Positions 55,090 through 64,000 of a stretch of 64,000 nt of DNA are shown in pieces; position 1 is the first letter of the stretch, and each line of letters begins with the position of its first letter. The notes under the pieces are model-generated. The model was given only the letters and a program-made list of their open reading frames with translations. It had not been told where the DNA came from and searched no databases. The stretch spans positions 92,592,923 through 92,656,922 of the forward strand of contig NC_132910.1 in NCBI RefSeq assembly GCF_047675955.1, read 5' to 3'. This stretch comes from Chlorocebus sabaeus (lineage: Eukaryota; Chordata; Mammalia; Primates; Cercopithecidae). Position numbers and translations under genes: made by a program.

Positions 55090-55421
55090 TGTGACAACAA
55101 ATGGCAAAAACTCACACAACTCAAGCGAAAAAAACAAAGACACCACCAACAACAGAAAAAAACCTCACACCTGTAATCCCAGCACGTTGGAAGGCCGAGG
55201 TGGGAGGATCACAAAGTCAATAGACGCGACTATCCTGGCCAACATGGTGAAACTCCATCTCTACTAAAACTGTAAAAATTAGATGGGCATGGTGGCGCAT
55301 GCCTGTAATCCCAGCTACTCAGGAGGCTGAGTCAGGAGAATCACTTGAACCCGGGAGGTGGAGGTTGTAGTGAGCCGAGATCGTGCCACTGCACTCCCAC
55401 CTGGTGACAGAGCAAGATTTT

Positions 55422-55452
<31 letters not shown>

Positions 55453-55555
55453 CCCAACTAACCCAATTAAAAAATGGGCAAATGAACTGAATAGTATTTT
55501 TTTTTCAAAAAAGACAGACAAGTGATCAATAGGCCTATGAAAAGATGGTAAACAT
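55090..55555 (+). mobile_element. Short sense L1 ORF2 segment, Alu-split, facing antisense L1 on both sides
   Basis: aaaaactcacacaactcaag cgaaaaaaacaaa before the Alu and aactaacccaattaaaaaat gggcaaatgaac after it are plus-strand L1 ORF2 text ('acaaataacccaattaaaaaatgggcaaaagatc'). The neighbours are antisense L1, so this is a further inversion joint, possibly a fourth twin-priming event (3' part 54640-55070) with more rearrangement. Confidence 0.7.
55163..55450 (+). mobile_element. Alu, slightly 5'-truncated, with (TCAA)7 tail
   Basis: Begins at ctcacacctgtaatcccagc, lacking about the first 20 bases. Normal to the end of the right monomer (gacagagcaagattttatc). The tail is (tcaa)n at 55423-55450 instead of poly-A. 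Confidence 0.95.
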
Positions 55556-56684
55556 AGTTAATTTCTGTCTGCTGCTGAGTGATATTCAATTGAATGAATG
55601 TGTGTTTGCTTATTCATCTACCTTGTTTTTTTTTTGTATTTTGGCAATTATAAATACAGCTGCTTATACATTTGTATGCAGAATTTGTGTGCATTTATGT
55701 TTGTAAGTCTTCAGCTCATTTAGATAATTACCTAGGAGAGAGATTATTGTATCATATACTAAGAGTATGTTTAGTTTTATAAAATACCGCAAAACTACTT
55801 TCTAATATTGGTTTATCATTTTGCATTCCCCTAGCAATGAATGAGAGTTCCTGCCAGTTCACAACATTGCCTGCATTTAGTGTTGTCAGTGTTTTAGGTT
55901 TTAGTCATTCTAATAGATATGTATGCTGTTTTGTTTTAATTTTCCATTCCCTAATGATATACTATATTGGGCATCATTTTATATGCTTATTGGCCACTCA
56001 TATGTATTTTTTTGGTACCATGTCTGTTCAGATCTTTTGGCCATTTTTTAATTGGGTTGTTTATTTTCTTGTTGTACGAGTTTTAAGAGTTATTTTTTAT
56101 TGCGGATACAAGTATTGTATCAGGTATGTGTTTTGCAAATATTTTCTTTCAATTAGTGACTTGTCTTTTCATTTTCTTAACAGTATGTTTCACAGAGAGG
56201 AAGTTTTCAATTTCAATGAAGTCTAGCTAATCATTATTTTCTTTCATGAATCATATGTTTGCAATTGTCTCATAGATCCTGGATATTCTGTTCCACATTT
56301 CTAATTATTTTTCTTCTTGCTTTTCTGTTTGAGACATGTCTATTGACCTATCTTCATGCTCACTGATTCCTTCCTCTCAATGTTAAGCCCATCAAAGGCA
56401 TTCTTCATTTTTTATAGAGTTTTTCATTTCTAGCATTTTGTTTTGAACCTTTCTTAGAGTTGCATCTTTCTGTTTATATTGTTTATATTACCTATCTTTT
56501 ATTACATGTTGTTCACTTTTCCCATTAGATCCCTTAGCATATTAATCATAGTTATTTTAAATTTTCAACCTGATAACTCCAAAATCTCTACCAAACTTGC
56601 TTTGTATTTTTGTCTTTTAGCATGCCTTATAATTTTTAGTTGAAAGGCATACATAATATACGGGGTAAAAGAAACTGAATGAAT

Positions 56685-56984
56685 GGCCTGGCGTGGTGGC
56701 TCACGCCTGTAATCCCAACACTTTGGGAGGTCGAGGCGGGTGGATCATGAGGTCAGGAGATCGAGACCATTCTGTCCAACATGGTGAAATCCCATCTCTA
56801 CTAAAAATAGAAAAATTAGCTGGGCACAGTGACATGTGTCTATAGTCCCAGTTGCTTGGGAGGCTGAGGTAGGAGAATTGGTTGAACCAAGGAGGCGGAG
56901 GTTGCAGTGAGCCAAGATTGCACCACTGCACTCCAGCCTGGGCAACAGAGTGAGGCTCTGTCTGAAAAATAAATAAATAAATAA
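56685..56984 (+). mobile_element. Alu with (AAAT)n tail
   Basis: Full-length plus-strand Alu starting ggcctggcgtggtggctcac, tail aaaaataaataaataaat (56964-56984). The flanks share aaactga (before 56685 and after the tail). Inserted in the L1M 5' region. Confidence 0.96.
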
Positions 56985-57390
56985 ACTGAGATAGGCTTTT
57001 AGTGTGAGGTTTCATGTTTATCTGGCTAGGAGTTATGTTGTGCTTGCTGTTTGCTATAGTGATCAGTGCCATTTTAAATTTCCTCTAGTGTCCTTATATT
57101 TGTATCCATTGTTGTCTTTGGGTTTCCCTAGTCACTCTGTCTTAGAGTCTGAGCCTTGCAGTTCTTTAAACTGTAATCCTTTGCTATTACACATGAGTTC
57201 TGTTGATGTGGTGGTAAGGTGTAGGGAAAGTGGAAGCATTCCACAATCTTAGGACTAGGTCTCAATCTTTTGTGGACATGTTCCTCTGGTCTACAGCCTT
57301 CACAATGCTTCTTAGTTTCCTCCCCTATCCCCTTTGAGATAGGAAGGTTTGAGAGGCCTACAGTTGGGAATTTCACTTTCCACAGGTCAG

Positions 57391-57432
57391 TTAAGCTCTG
57401 GTAAAGCCCATGTTTGTTAAGCTCTGGTAAAA
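57391..57432 (+). repeat. 26-bp tandem duplication
   Basis: ttaagctctggtaaa occurs at 57391-57405 and 57417-57431, a 26-base period. Small local duplication inside the L1M 5'UTR relic. Confidence 0.9.
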
Positions 57433-57926
57433 TATTTTCTCTTAAGGCCAGGCTTTTGTTCAGAAGAACAGAATGCTCTGGGAATATTTCAGAATGGCTA
57501 CTTGTTCCTCCTCTAACCAAAAGCATGAGGGGATTTTTCTCTATTCTTCACACTGAGAGCCTGGTGGGACTCCTGGAGCTAAAACTCATGAAAGTATGAG
57601 GGACCCCCAACCCTGTAAGACTGGAACCTCAGTTGATTTTCTCTCTCAGTCTAGTCCATACTCAGTCTGTCTTCAGCAATTTATCAATTATCCTTTAAGT
57701 CTTCCCACTAGTTGCTGGCTCTACTGCAAGCTTCTGCTCCTGGTAATCTGTGATTCTCTGTATCTATCCCTCTGTCCCATTTTGGGGCAGTGGTTTGTAC
57801 TGTGACCTCAATTCTTTGGTGGATCTAAGAAGAGTTACTAATTTTTAGTTTCCTCAGCGGTTTCCCTTGTTGTGAAGATGAGAAGGACAACAAGCTTTTT
57901 GCATGTCGAACTGGAAATAAAAATGA

Positions 57927-58086
57927 TTTTTTTTTTTTTTTTTTTTTTTTGAGACGGAGTCTCGCTTTCTCGCCCAGGCTGGAGTGCAGTGGCCGGATCT
58001 CAGCTCACTACAAGCTCCGCCTCCCGGGTTTATGCCATTCTCCCGCCTCAGCCTCCGGAGTAGCTGGGACTACAGGCGCCCGCCAC
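57927..58086 (-). mobile_element. Young AluY, truncated, Old World monkey-type variants
   Basis: Antisense Alu right part: 24 T, gagacggagtctcgctttct, gtggccggatctcagctcac, cccgggtttatgccattctc, ending at ggcgcccgccac. Seven or more CpGs are intact. The forms ccggatctca and gtttatgcc (from gtttacgcc) are, to my knowledge, hallmarks of the AluY lineage active in cercopithecoid monkeys. Human AluY reads gcgatctcgg and gttcacgcc. The 5' half is missing, and no target duplication is seen. Confidence 0.92.
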
Positions 58087-58531
58087 TTATTTCTTTAAGG
58101 TCATTTTTATATTATAAAAAACACAAAACCTTGAAATATAGAAATAATATATCCATCAAGAGTGAAGGGTAACTTTATTTACTTTCCAATATAATGAAGA
58201 TAATGCCTCTTTATTGGGAGAAGTTCAGGCCCGATTTCTTCTAGCCTATTCTAAAAGATGCAGATTGTCTAAGGTTGGGGTTTTACAGCTATAACACAGA
58301 TCTGCTGCATGCATAGCATCCACCTGGGCCCCACTGTATTACCCCATGAAACTTGGAGGTCAGGAGAACACACATCTGTAGATACTCGTGTCATGATGCT
58401 TACTGTGCTTTAAAGAATAGTCTTTTGTTTCTGACTCAGAAAAAAAGTCTTTTTTTGTTTAAGCTGTAATTTTTCATTTCTAGGGGAGGAGAAAATTCCA
58501 ATGAAATAAGTAAATATTTGGTTTCATTCTC
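58087..58531. other. Unassigned sequence
   Basis: No repeat or gene recognised. Confidence 0.45.
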
Positions 58532-58855
58532 TTTTTTTGAAAAAATCATTTCCATAGGTTTTTAGGGAGCAGGTGATATTTGGTTACATGAGTAAGTTAA
58601 GTTCTTTAGTGGTGATTTGTGAGATGTTGATGCACCCATCACCCAAACAATATACACTGAACCCAATTTATAGTCTTTTATCTCTCACCGTCCCTGACCT
58701 TTCCCCCAAGGCCCCAAGGTCTATTGTATAATTCTTATGCCTTTGCATCCTCATAGCTTAGCTCCCACTTTTGAGTGAGAACATATGATGTCCGATTTTC
58801 CATTCCTGAGTTGCTTCACTTAGAAAAATAGTCTACAATTCCGAGCAAGTTCTAA
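58532..58855 (-). mobile_element. L1 3'UTR fragment (older L1PA/L1PB), antisense
   Basis: ttttagggagcaggtgatat ttggttacatgag, gatgcacccatcacccaaac, cctttgcatcctcatagctt agctcccacttttgagtgag aacat: complement of a primate L1 3'UTR, cut off near gtctacaattccgagcaag. About 320 bases, strongly 5'-truncated. Confidence 0.88.
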
Positions 58856-59424
58856 ACTCAGTATCCATTTTGCAAATAATTTGAAACAAATTTATTAAAG
58901 TTTCACTCTTAAAAGAAACACCACTAATTGAGCAATGCACAACTTCTTAAACTTTGAAATAGGATTGAACACTGCTACTTTCTCCTGTTTCACATTGATT
59001 ATCCTGTGGTGCTTTCTTTTTATCATTTCAATCTAGAAAATTCAATGAGTTTCACAAAGATATAATGTCACCAAAGGGAATTTAAGATTATTTAGAGTTG
59101 AAACTGAAATGCCTTGAGCTAATAGTTCAAACAGTGCCTGAGAGATATCAGAAGTCAGTGTATTTCCTTTGAACAATTTGAACATTTCCCTCCCCTCACC
59201 TTTGTGTGTTTGTAACAGTAGACCAAGCACATTGGCTCCATAACATGGAAAACACAGGATTGGATGGTTTGCAGGGCTTTTTCAACTCTGAAATGCTTTA
59301 ATTCTATGTTGAGAGGAGATTTTTATAATAAGAAGACGTTCTGTCTTTACAGAAAGCATATTTAAGGGCACCATTACATTTGAATTCTATATTCTTCCTA
59401 ATGAAAGATATTGATATGCAGCAT
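58856..59424. other. Unassigned sequence
   Basis: No feature recognised. A short minus frame at 59042-59230 lacks motifs. Confidence 0.45.
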
Positions 59425-59660
59425 AGATAGGAGTAATGATTTGAATCCAGACATATACGGATTTTGCATCCACTACTTACTATCTGGGGACCAGAAAGTC
59501 AGTTAAATTCTCTGAGCCTCAGTTTTGTCAAGTGTAAAATTAAGATAATGTCATACATACCTCACTGCAGTGCGGTGGAATGAAAACATACATGTAAACC
59601 TCTCAAGCAAGTTTGTAGCACATTGTTAGTGCTCAAGAAATGTCATCTATTAAAATAGCA
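59425..59660 (+). mobile_element. MIR SINE
   Basis: atttgaatccagacatatac at the start, cacttactatctggggaccag, ttctctgagcctcagttttg tcaagtgtaaaattaagata, ggaatgaaaacatacatgta aacc, gttagtgctcaagaaatgtc: a nearly complete MIR in sense orientation. Confidence 0.85.
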
Positions 59661-60493
59661 TTTTTATCACTCATTGAGTTTGGAGGATTTTTTTAATATG
59701 ATGAGTTTTTTCTAAACAAATAAAGGAGCTCATAATGTCAAATATATCACTCTATTAAATTAGGAGATGCAGACTATAGGTAAAAATGTATGAACCAGCT
59801 TAAGTAACTCTTAATCACTTTTCTGACTACTTTCTGTCTTGCTTAACAAAACATATCAAATTTTAAAAACTCAGTATGTATTAATTCCATTTATTGTGCA
59901 TAAGAATATTCAGAAAATTATATTTATTCTGTTTTCCAGTTTTTTTCTGGGGATTAGAAGATGGCATGTCCTAAGAAATTATTGCCCACCTTGGTAACTT
60001 ATTTTCAACACTTAAAAAGGAAATGTTTATCCTATTAATCAAATTGTTTATATATGAGCTTGTATTTAATAAAATTACATTTAATATGACTTTCTATTCA
60101 TCAAAATAAAGGGCAAAGGATAGAATCCTCTGTTAAGTTTTTTGTATTTTTGCTGTTTGAACTTCTGGTCAATTTCTGAAGCTTTCCACCCTATATCTGT
60201 CAAACAGTTAGTTCTCAATTTGAGCAAAATAGATCTTGAAAATTAAGGCATCTCTACCTTCCCTTCTGAATGCATAACAGAACTGGGAAAAAGATGGAGG
60301 AAAGAAGGGAGAGAGGGAGCGAGAGAGAGAAAAAAAAATCGACTTACACCAATATTTCAAATATCTATTCAAAGGTAAAAGAGAGAACTTGTTATGCTGG
60401 TTATTTTCATACTTATCAGTTTGCAAATCATTTGTGATACTTGTGCCCTGTTAGAAGAGTTGATTCACATATCAATTTTTGAAAGTTCTTGAG
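59661..60493. other. Unassigned, with GA-rich tract 60296-60340
   Basis: AT-rich. The purine tract gaaagaagggagagagggagc gagagagag then an A run lies at 60299-60337. Nothing else recognised. Confidence 0.45.
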
Positions 60494-60928
60494 TCAAATC
60501 ATAACTACTAGATAAGCTTCAGATCTGGCTGAAGAAGTAGAATCAATGTCACATTTCACTACTTGTGCCATTGAGAGACATACGTTTACCACAGGCTTAA
60601 GTACATGATATTTCTTGAGTAGTATTGTTCCTCTAAGCTCTGGCTTCACTGAATAGTAAGGGTAACAACAAAGCGCTGGAACATAGCCAGTCACTGGCAC
60701 AGTAGCAGTGTTGGCAATAGCACTCTTGTGGGTCAGCTGTGGCAGGGATTGTAGACTACCCAAGAAATTGTAGAGACATGATCGCTTCAAATTCAGCAGG
60801 CAGAAGACACTGTGTGGGACTGAGTGAAATGAATCTACACACTTAAGCACAGGAAATTGAAAAATAATAGTAATGACCAGACTAAACTGATATTCTTGAC
60901 ATGAAGTTATTGGTTTGAGATCCAACAA
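60494..60928 (-). other. 144-codon open frame, unrecognised, probably chance
   Basis: The longest open frame in the window not explained by a known repeat. It starts M-L-D-L-K-P-I-T-S-C-Q and ends A-Y-L-V-V-M-I. The predicted product has about ten cysteines and no motif, signal or repeat that I recognise. The first 35 residues are hydrophobic in patches. There is no visible splice context, promoter or polyadenylation signal nearby, and codon usage is unremarkable. In about 1.2 kb of otherwise unassigned DNA such a frame can arise by chance. An unrecognised old LTR or processed pseudogene fragment is an alternative. Confidence 0.25.
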
Positions 60929-62039
60929 AAAGAAACCTACCTACTTACTCCAAAGGAAAGCAATAGTATCCTGCAAGGAATTGATGAATTTCTCTCTAAA
61001 ATCTTGAAGAATTTATCTACGTGTTTATTGTGCATTTTCCTCCACCTTTGCTCTTTCAATTGTCCTGTAAAGGGGGTTTTTCCTACCTATTTCCCTGCCT
61101 TCACGGTGGGCCAACATAGAAGCAAAACCAATTACTCAGAGGAGGCATTCGTGCACAGAAAGATTATAATATACTCTTACAGAGTCTCATTTTCTTACTT
61201 ACAAAAACTAAATATGATTGGAGTAAGATAAGAAGGCAGGCAGAACTGAAAGAAAGGACTTGGCCAAGAAAAAAGAGAGAGAAGATATTGTCAGAAAGAG
61301 ACTCAAAATTGAGCAGTTTTTCAGTGGAGACTTTCCCTGTAATCCATCATCTGTGTCCAACTTTCTTTCCAACAATCCTAGACTTTTGTAAAATAATCGG
61401 AGTGGGGAAATATCTTAGGTGAGGAAAATTCATGAGCAAGGCGGAATTAAACAGGATCTGCTGGACATTTCTCTTTGCATCTATGCAATGGTTAACATTG
61501 ATGATTTAAAACTCTTCATATTAAGTCACTAGTTTGAAGCACCGTTATGAGTTCTAGGAAATTGTGAAAAATTCTGCAAGAAATCATTTAAGTTCTGTGT
61601 AAGAATTTTAAGATAGCAATTATATAAATTAATGTGATCTAGAGATTGATGAAATTTCTCTGGAGCCAGGAATGAAGCAAGAGCACAAGCCTAAGAAGTA
61701 ATTGAATGCTGAGGGTCCTCACTGACCCTGGCTATATGATCACTGGTAGCTTAGAGCTTCAGTTTTAATGATTGCTTAAGAGAGAGTTAAAGACAAAGAT
61801 AGGGCCATTACATAGTGTGGAATTCAACTGAAGACCTTTGTGAAAAGCCCAGACTTACAAAGACTTAAGTCAAAGAAAGGATTAAATAAGAGATTCTCTG
61901 ATTAGGATTTGCTTTGGGTGAAGGGAGAAGTAGTAGTCTTCCTAAAATATTTTGGGCCATATGTCTGTTCTTCAGTTGGCTTGCATCCTTAATTCACACT
62001 ATTTGCAATTAAATAATTTTAATTGAAAGAAGATCTAAG
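60929..62039. other. Unassigned sequence
   Basis: About 1.1 kb. A purine-rich segment (aagaaaaaagagagagaag at about 61267) is present. No repeat or gene recognised. Confidence 0.42.
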
Positions 62040-63165
62040 TCTGTAGCTTTCTAGGACATAGAAAAAGTAGGTAAATTCCTTCTTGATAAACACACCCTCA
62101 CATCAAGCTTCAACAAATTCCCAGAGAGTTTTAATAAACATATGTTCAGAATTAGAGATCATAAACCCTCCCAAAACTAAATTAGGCATTGTGAAAGAGC
62201 AACACCAGCAGTATTAGAATTATTACAAATATAATCTGAGTATGACTAAGCTTATGCGAATAAAATATGGAATAAAAACATGAGTAAAGACTAAGCATCT
62301 ATCAAAGATGAATAGGCATAGTTGAGAAAAAGCAAATTGAATCTTTAGAAATAAAAATATAGTTAGTGAATTAAAACTAAGTTTGTGGTATAGCAGCTTA
62401 AAAGAGAACTAATGCCACAGAAGATATAAATGCAAAAAACATATAGTTGATGCCCAGAGAGATAAAGTCATAGAAAAGTACAAATATGAGGCTCAGAAAC
62501 ATGAAGATGCTGAGATAGTTCAGCATGTATCTGTCAAAGTTCTGGAGAAAATAATACACTGAAGAAAGACAATATTTTACTGGATAATGGTCAAGAATTT
62601 CCCAAAAACTAATTAAGTCATGCTGAGGGATACTAACAAGTCTCAAACAGAATAAATTTTCATGCCTAGATATGAAACTAGAAAAACTGCAGAGCACTAA
62701 ATAAAAAAGTAAGTGCTTAGAAAAAGCAAAGATAAAGGATGATTTACAAACAAAGTGATGAAAACTAAATTAACATTTGGCTTCTCAACAGACTCCCAGA
62801 AGTCACTAGAATTTTATTTTCTAAATGCTGAAAGTTTATTTCAACCTAAAATAATATACTCCACAAAAACAACTTTCGAGAAAGTCAACTTAAAGACACT
62901 TTTATAAATAAAAGGTCTATCACCAACAGATTCTCCCTGAAATGGTATCTAGAGGATATACTTTAAGAAAGAATATACTTTAGGAAGAATATAATTCAGA
63001 AACATCTTAGCAAGACAGTCTGAGATAAATAAATGAGGAACAAAGGGAGGTAATTGGAGAGGGCTTACAGGGAGCTTCAATAGCCTAGGCAATGTTGTAT
63101 TTCATTGTATTATTATTTATTGTGTTATATATGTTTTTATATGCACCAAATGCTTCATAATTTTA
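62040..63165 (+). mobile_element. Old L1M (L1ME/HAL1 type) ORF1 region relic
   Basis: ggataatggtcaagaatttc ccaaaaacta (family 'gataatggctgagaattttccagaa'), cttctcaacagactcccaga agtcactagaattttatttt ctaaatgctgaaagtttatt tcaacc ('gacttctcaacagcaacaatggaagccagaagacagtgg...'), gtctatcaccaacagattct ('tcaccagcagacctgcac'), tttaagaaagaatatactt. The order fits the ORF1 C-terminal half. The part before 62390 is less certain. No open frame. Confidence 0.68.
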
Positions 63166-63674
63166 AAAACGGATGAAAATTATCATCGGATCCCAGTGGA
63201 AAAAAATACATTTGTATAAGAGAAACACGAGCATATTACCCAAAAAATCCACAGTGAAAAACAAATCTCTGGTAATAACTTAGAAAAGGAAGCAAAGCAA
63301 ACAGATATTATTGACAACTGTTTGAACAAACTGTGTTAGACAACTGTTTCCCCCAAAGTATTTAAAGAGATGTTTTCAAGAAATATGCGTATCTGGCACA
63401 TGTAAAGAACAGGTCAAGGAGACAACATAATCAACTAGGAAGTCATGGGAATTGTGTAGAGGAAAAATTGACCAATGAAATAGCAATAATAGAATGGCCC
63501 TTGCTAGAAAATTGATACAGAAAATTACATCCGTGAGCTGAAGACAAATTTCAAAGTTCTTTTAGAATGAAGTACAAAATAATAAGGTAAAGAAAGTAAT
63601 GAAAGCAGAGCAGAGCTACAAGTAAGAAGATTACAGATAGTGGTGTGAAAGAAAGCAGATAGAACATCCACAAC
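63166..63674. other. Unassigned sequence
   Basis: AT-rich, nothing recognised. Confidence 0.45.
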
Positions 63675-63885
63675 ATATTTATTGAGTGCGTCCTATTTGC
63701 AGGCTCTGGGGTAATATAAGCATATGTCATATCACTTACTGCTATATGTAAAGTTAGCATTATTTCTCCAATTATGGATATTAAGCCACAAAGAAGTTAC
63801 TTGTTAAAGATGACATAGTTGGAATTTGAACCTAGGTTTTTCTAGTTCAAATGTTTGAACTGTTTATCGTTTTAAATAATATCAA
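63675..63885 (-). mobile_element. MIR SINE, antisense
   Basis: catatttattgagtgcgtcc tatttgcaggctctgg, ctccaattatggatattaag ccacaaagaagttacttgtt, gacatagttggaatttgaac ctagg: antisense MIR, nearly full length. Confidence 0.82.
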
Positions 63886-64000
63886 GGAAGGTAAACTTCT
63901 AGTTAACTTACTTCGGATTAGAGAAGAAGTCATTTTGTGTTCATAACAGACAAAATATTAGTGCATATAAAAATATTAAAACATTTTTCTCCAAATAATA
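63886..64000. other. Window end, unassigned
   Basis: Nothing recognised in the last 115 bases. Confidence 0.5.

Larger units (their letters stand above)
55556..57926 (-). mobile_element. Old L1M, antisense ORF2 3' part and 5' region, Alu inside
   Basis: 55556-56230 is antisense ORF2 C-terminal text (attttggcaattataaatac agctgc, tttgcattcccctagcaatg, cttattggccactcatatgt). From about 56275 it becomes L1M 5'-region text (gacatgtctattgacctatc ttcatgctcactgattcc, cccatcaaaggcattcttca, catagttattttaaattttc) and continues as 5'UTR to about 57926. The middle of the element is therefore missing. A 132-codon minus frame at 57128-57526 lies in this 5'UTR and resembles no known protein. Confidence 0.75.

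Noticed and set aside
55423..55450. CRISPR-like regular repeat
   Set aside because: (TCAA)n is a contiguous tetranucleotide microsatellite in an Alu tail, without spacers, in a vertebrate genome.
56701..57072. 123-codon minus-strand frame
   Set aside because: Covers the complement of the Alu at 56685-56984 plus flanking L1M text. Alu-derived translation without coding meaning.
57128..57526. 132-codon minus-strand frame
   Set aside because: Within old L1M 5'UTR text, with no motif. Chance opening is more likely than a gene.
1..64000. A host protein-coding gene, tRNA, rRNA or snRNA gene
   Set aside because: I looked for conserved coding motifs, exon-like frames with splice sites and polymerase III gene structure. 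Everything recognisable was TE-derived. An intron of a large gene cannot be excluded from sequence alone.

Overview
The window looks like ordinary non-coding DNA of a catarrhine primate (Old World monkey or ape): AT-rich, no CpG island, no spliced or intact host gene that I can recognise, and built mostly from layered transposable elements. Alu and L1PA/L1PB-type sequences place it in primates. One very young-looking Alu (57927-58086) carries two variants I associate with the Old World monkey AluY lineage (ccggatctca and gtttatgcc instead of the human AluY form). That favours a macaque/baboon/vervet-type genome over human, but it rests on one truncated copy and my memory of the family.

Layout. 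1-9 kb: Alu copies, L2/CR1-clade LINE relics, a (TC)n tract, a 210-bp direct duplication (562-771 and 2174-2387), and a primate L1 on the minus strand with an inverted 5' part (6165-8983). 9-13.5 kb: a MIR split by a medium-reiterated element that itself took an AluY, then a long stretch with nothing recognised, then an L2 3' end broken by a half MADE1. 13.5-20 kb: antisense L2 next to a hAT DNA transposon relic (about 14363-19640) that holds a duplicated piece of that L2, an Alu, a Tigger transposon containing a solitary ERV1-type LTR, and a second LTR. A decayed hAT transposase is still readable on the minus strand at 18251-18700. 20-27.5 kb: old L1M, MER5A, MIRs, a second 5'-inverted L1 (21173-22301) with a clear target-site duplication, AluJ and a free left Alu monomer.

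27.5-31.5 kb: one L2/CR1-clade reverse transcriptase relic cut by an unidentified insertion (which later took an L1PA) and by an ERVL-type LTR with a 5-bp target duplication. 32-41.6 kb: old L1M fragments, a 250-bp compound CT-rich microsatellite, a plus-strand L1 with 5'UTR, ORF1 and partial ORF2 (ORF1 split by a solitary LTR with a 4-bp duplication), and a long minus-strand L1 reaching its 5' end. 42-48 kb: MaLR LTRs, a 60-bp alternating pyrimidine-purine tract, L1M/HAL1 and L2 relics. 48.7-58.9 kb: stacked L1M pieces on both strands, a third 5'-inverted L1 (50183-52047), MLT1 and several Alus. 59-64 kb: mostly unassigned sequence, MIRs and an old L1 ORF1 relic.

Nothing here works as a gene system. 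The information is historical: order of insertion, target-site duplications, twin-priming inversions, and two local duplications not explained by transposition. All open reading frames I could relate to anything are decayed LINE or transposon fragments. The longest frame outside recognised repeats (60494-60928, minus) is unexplained and probably chance.
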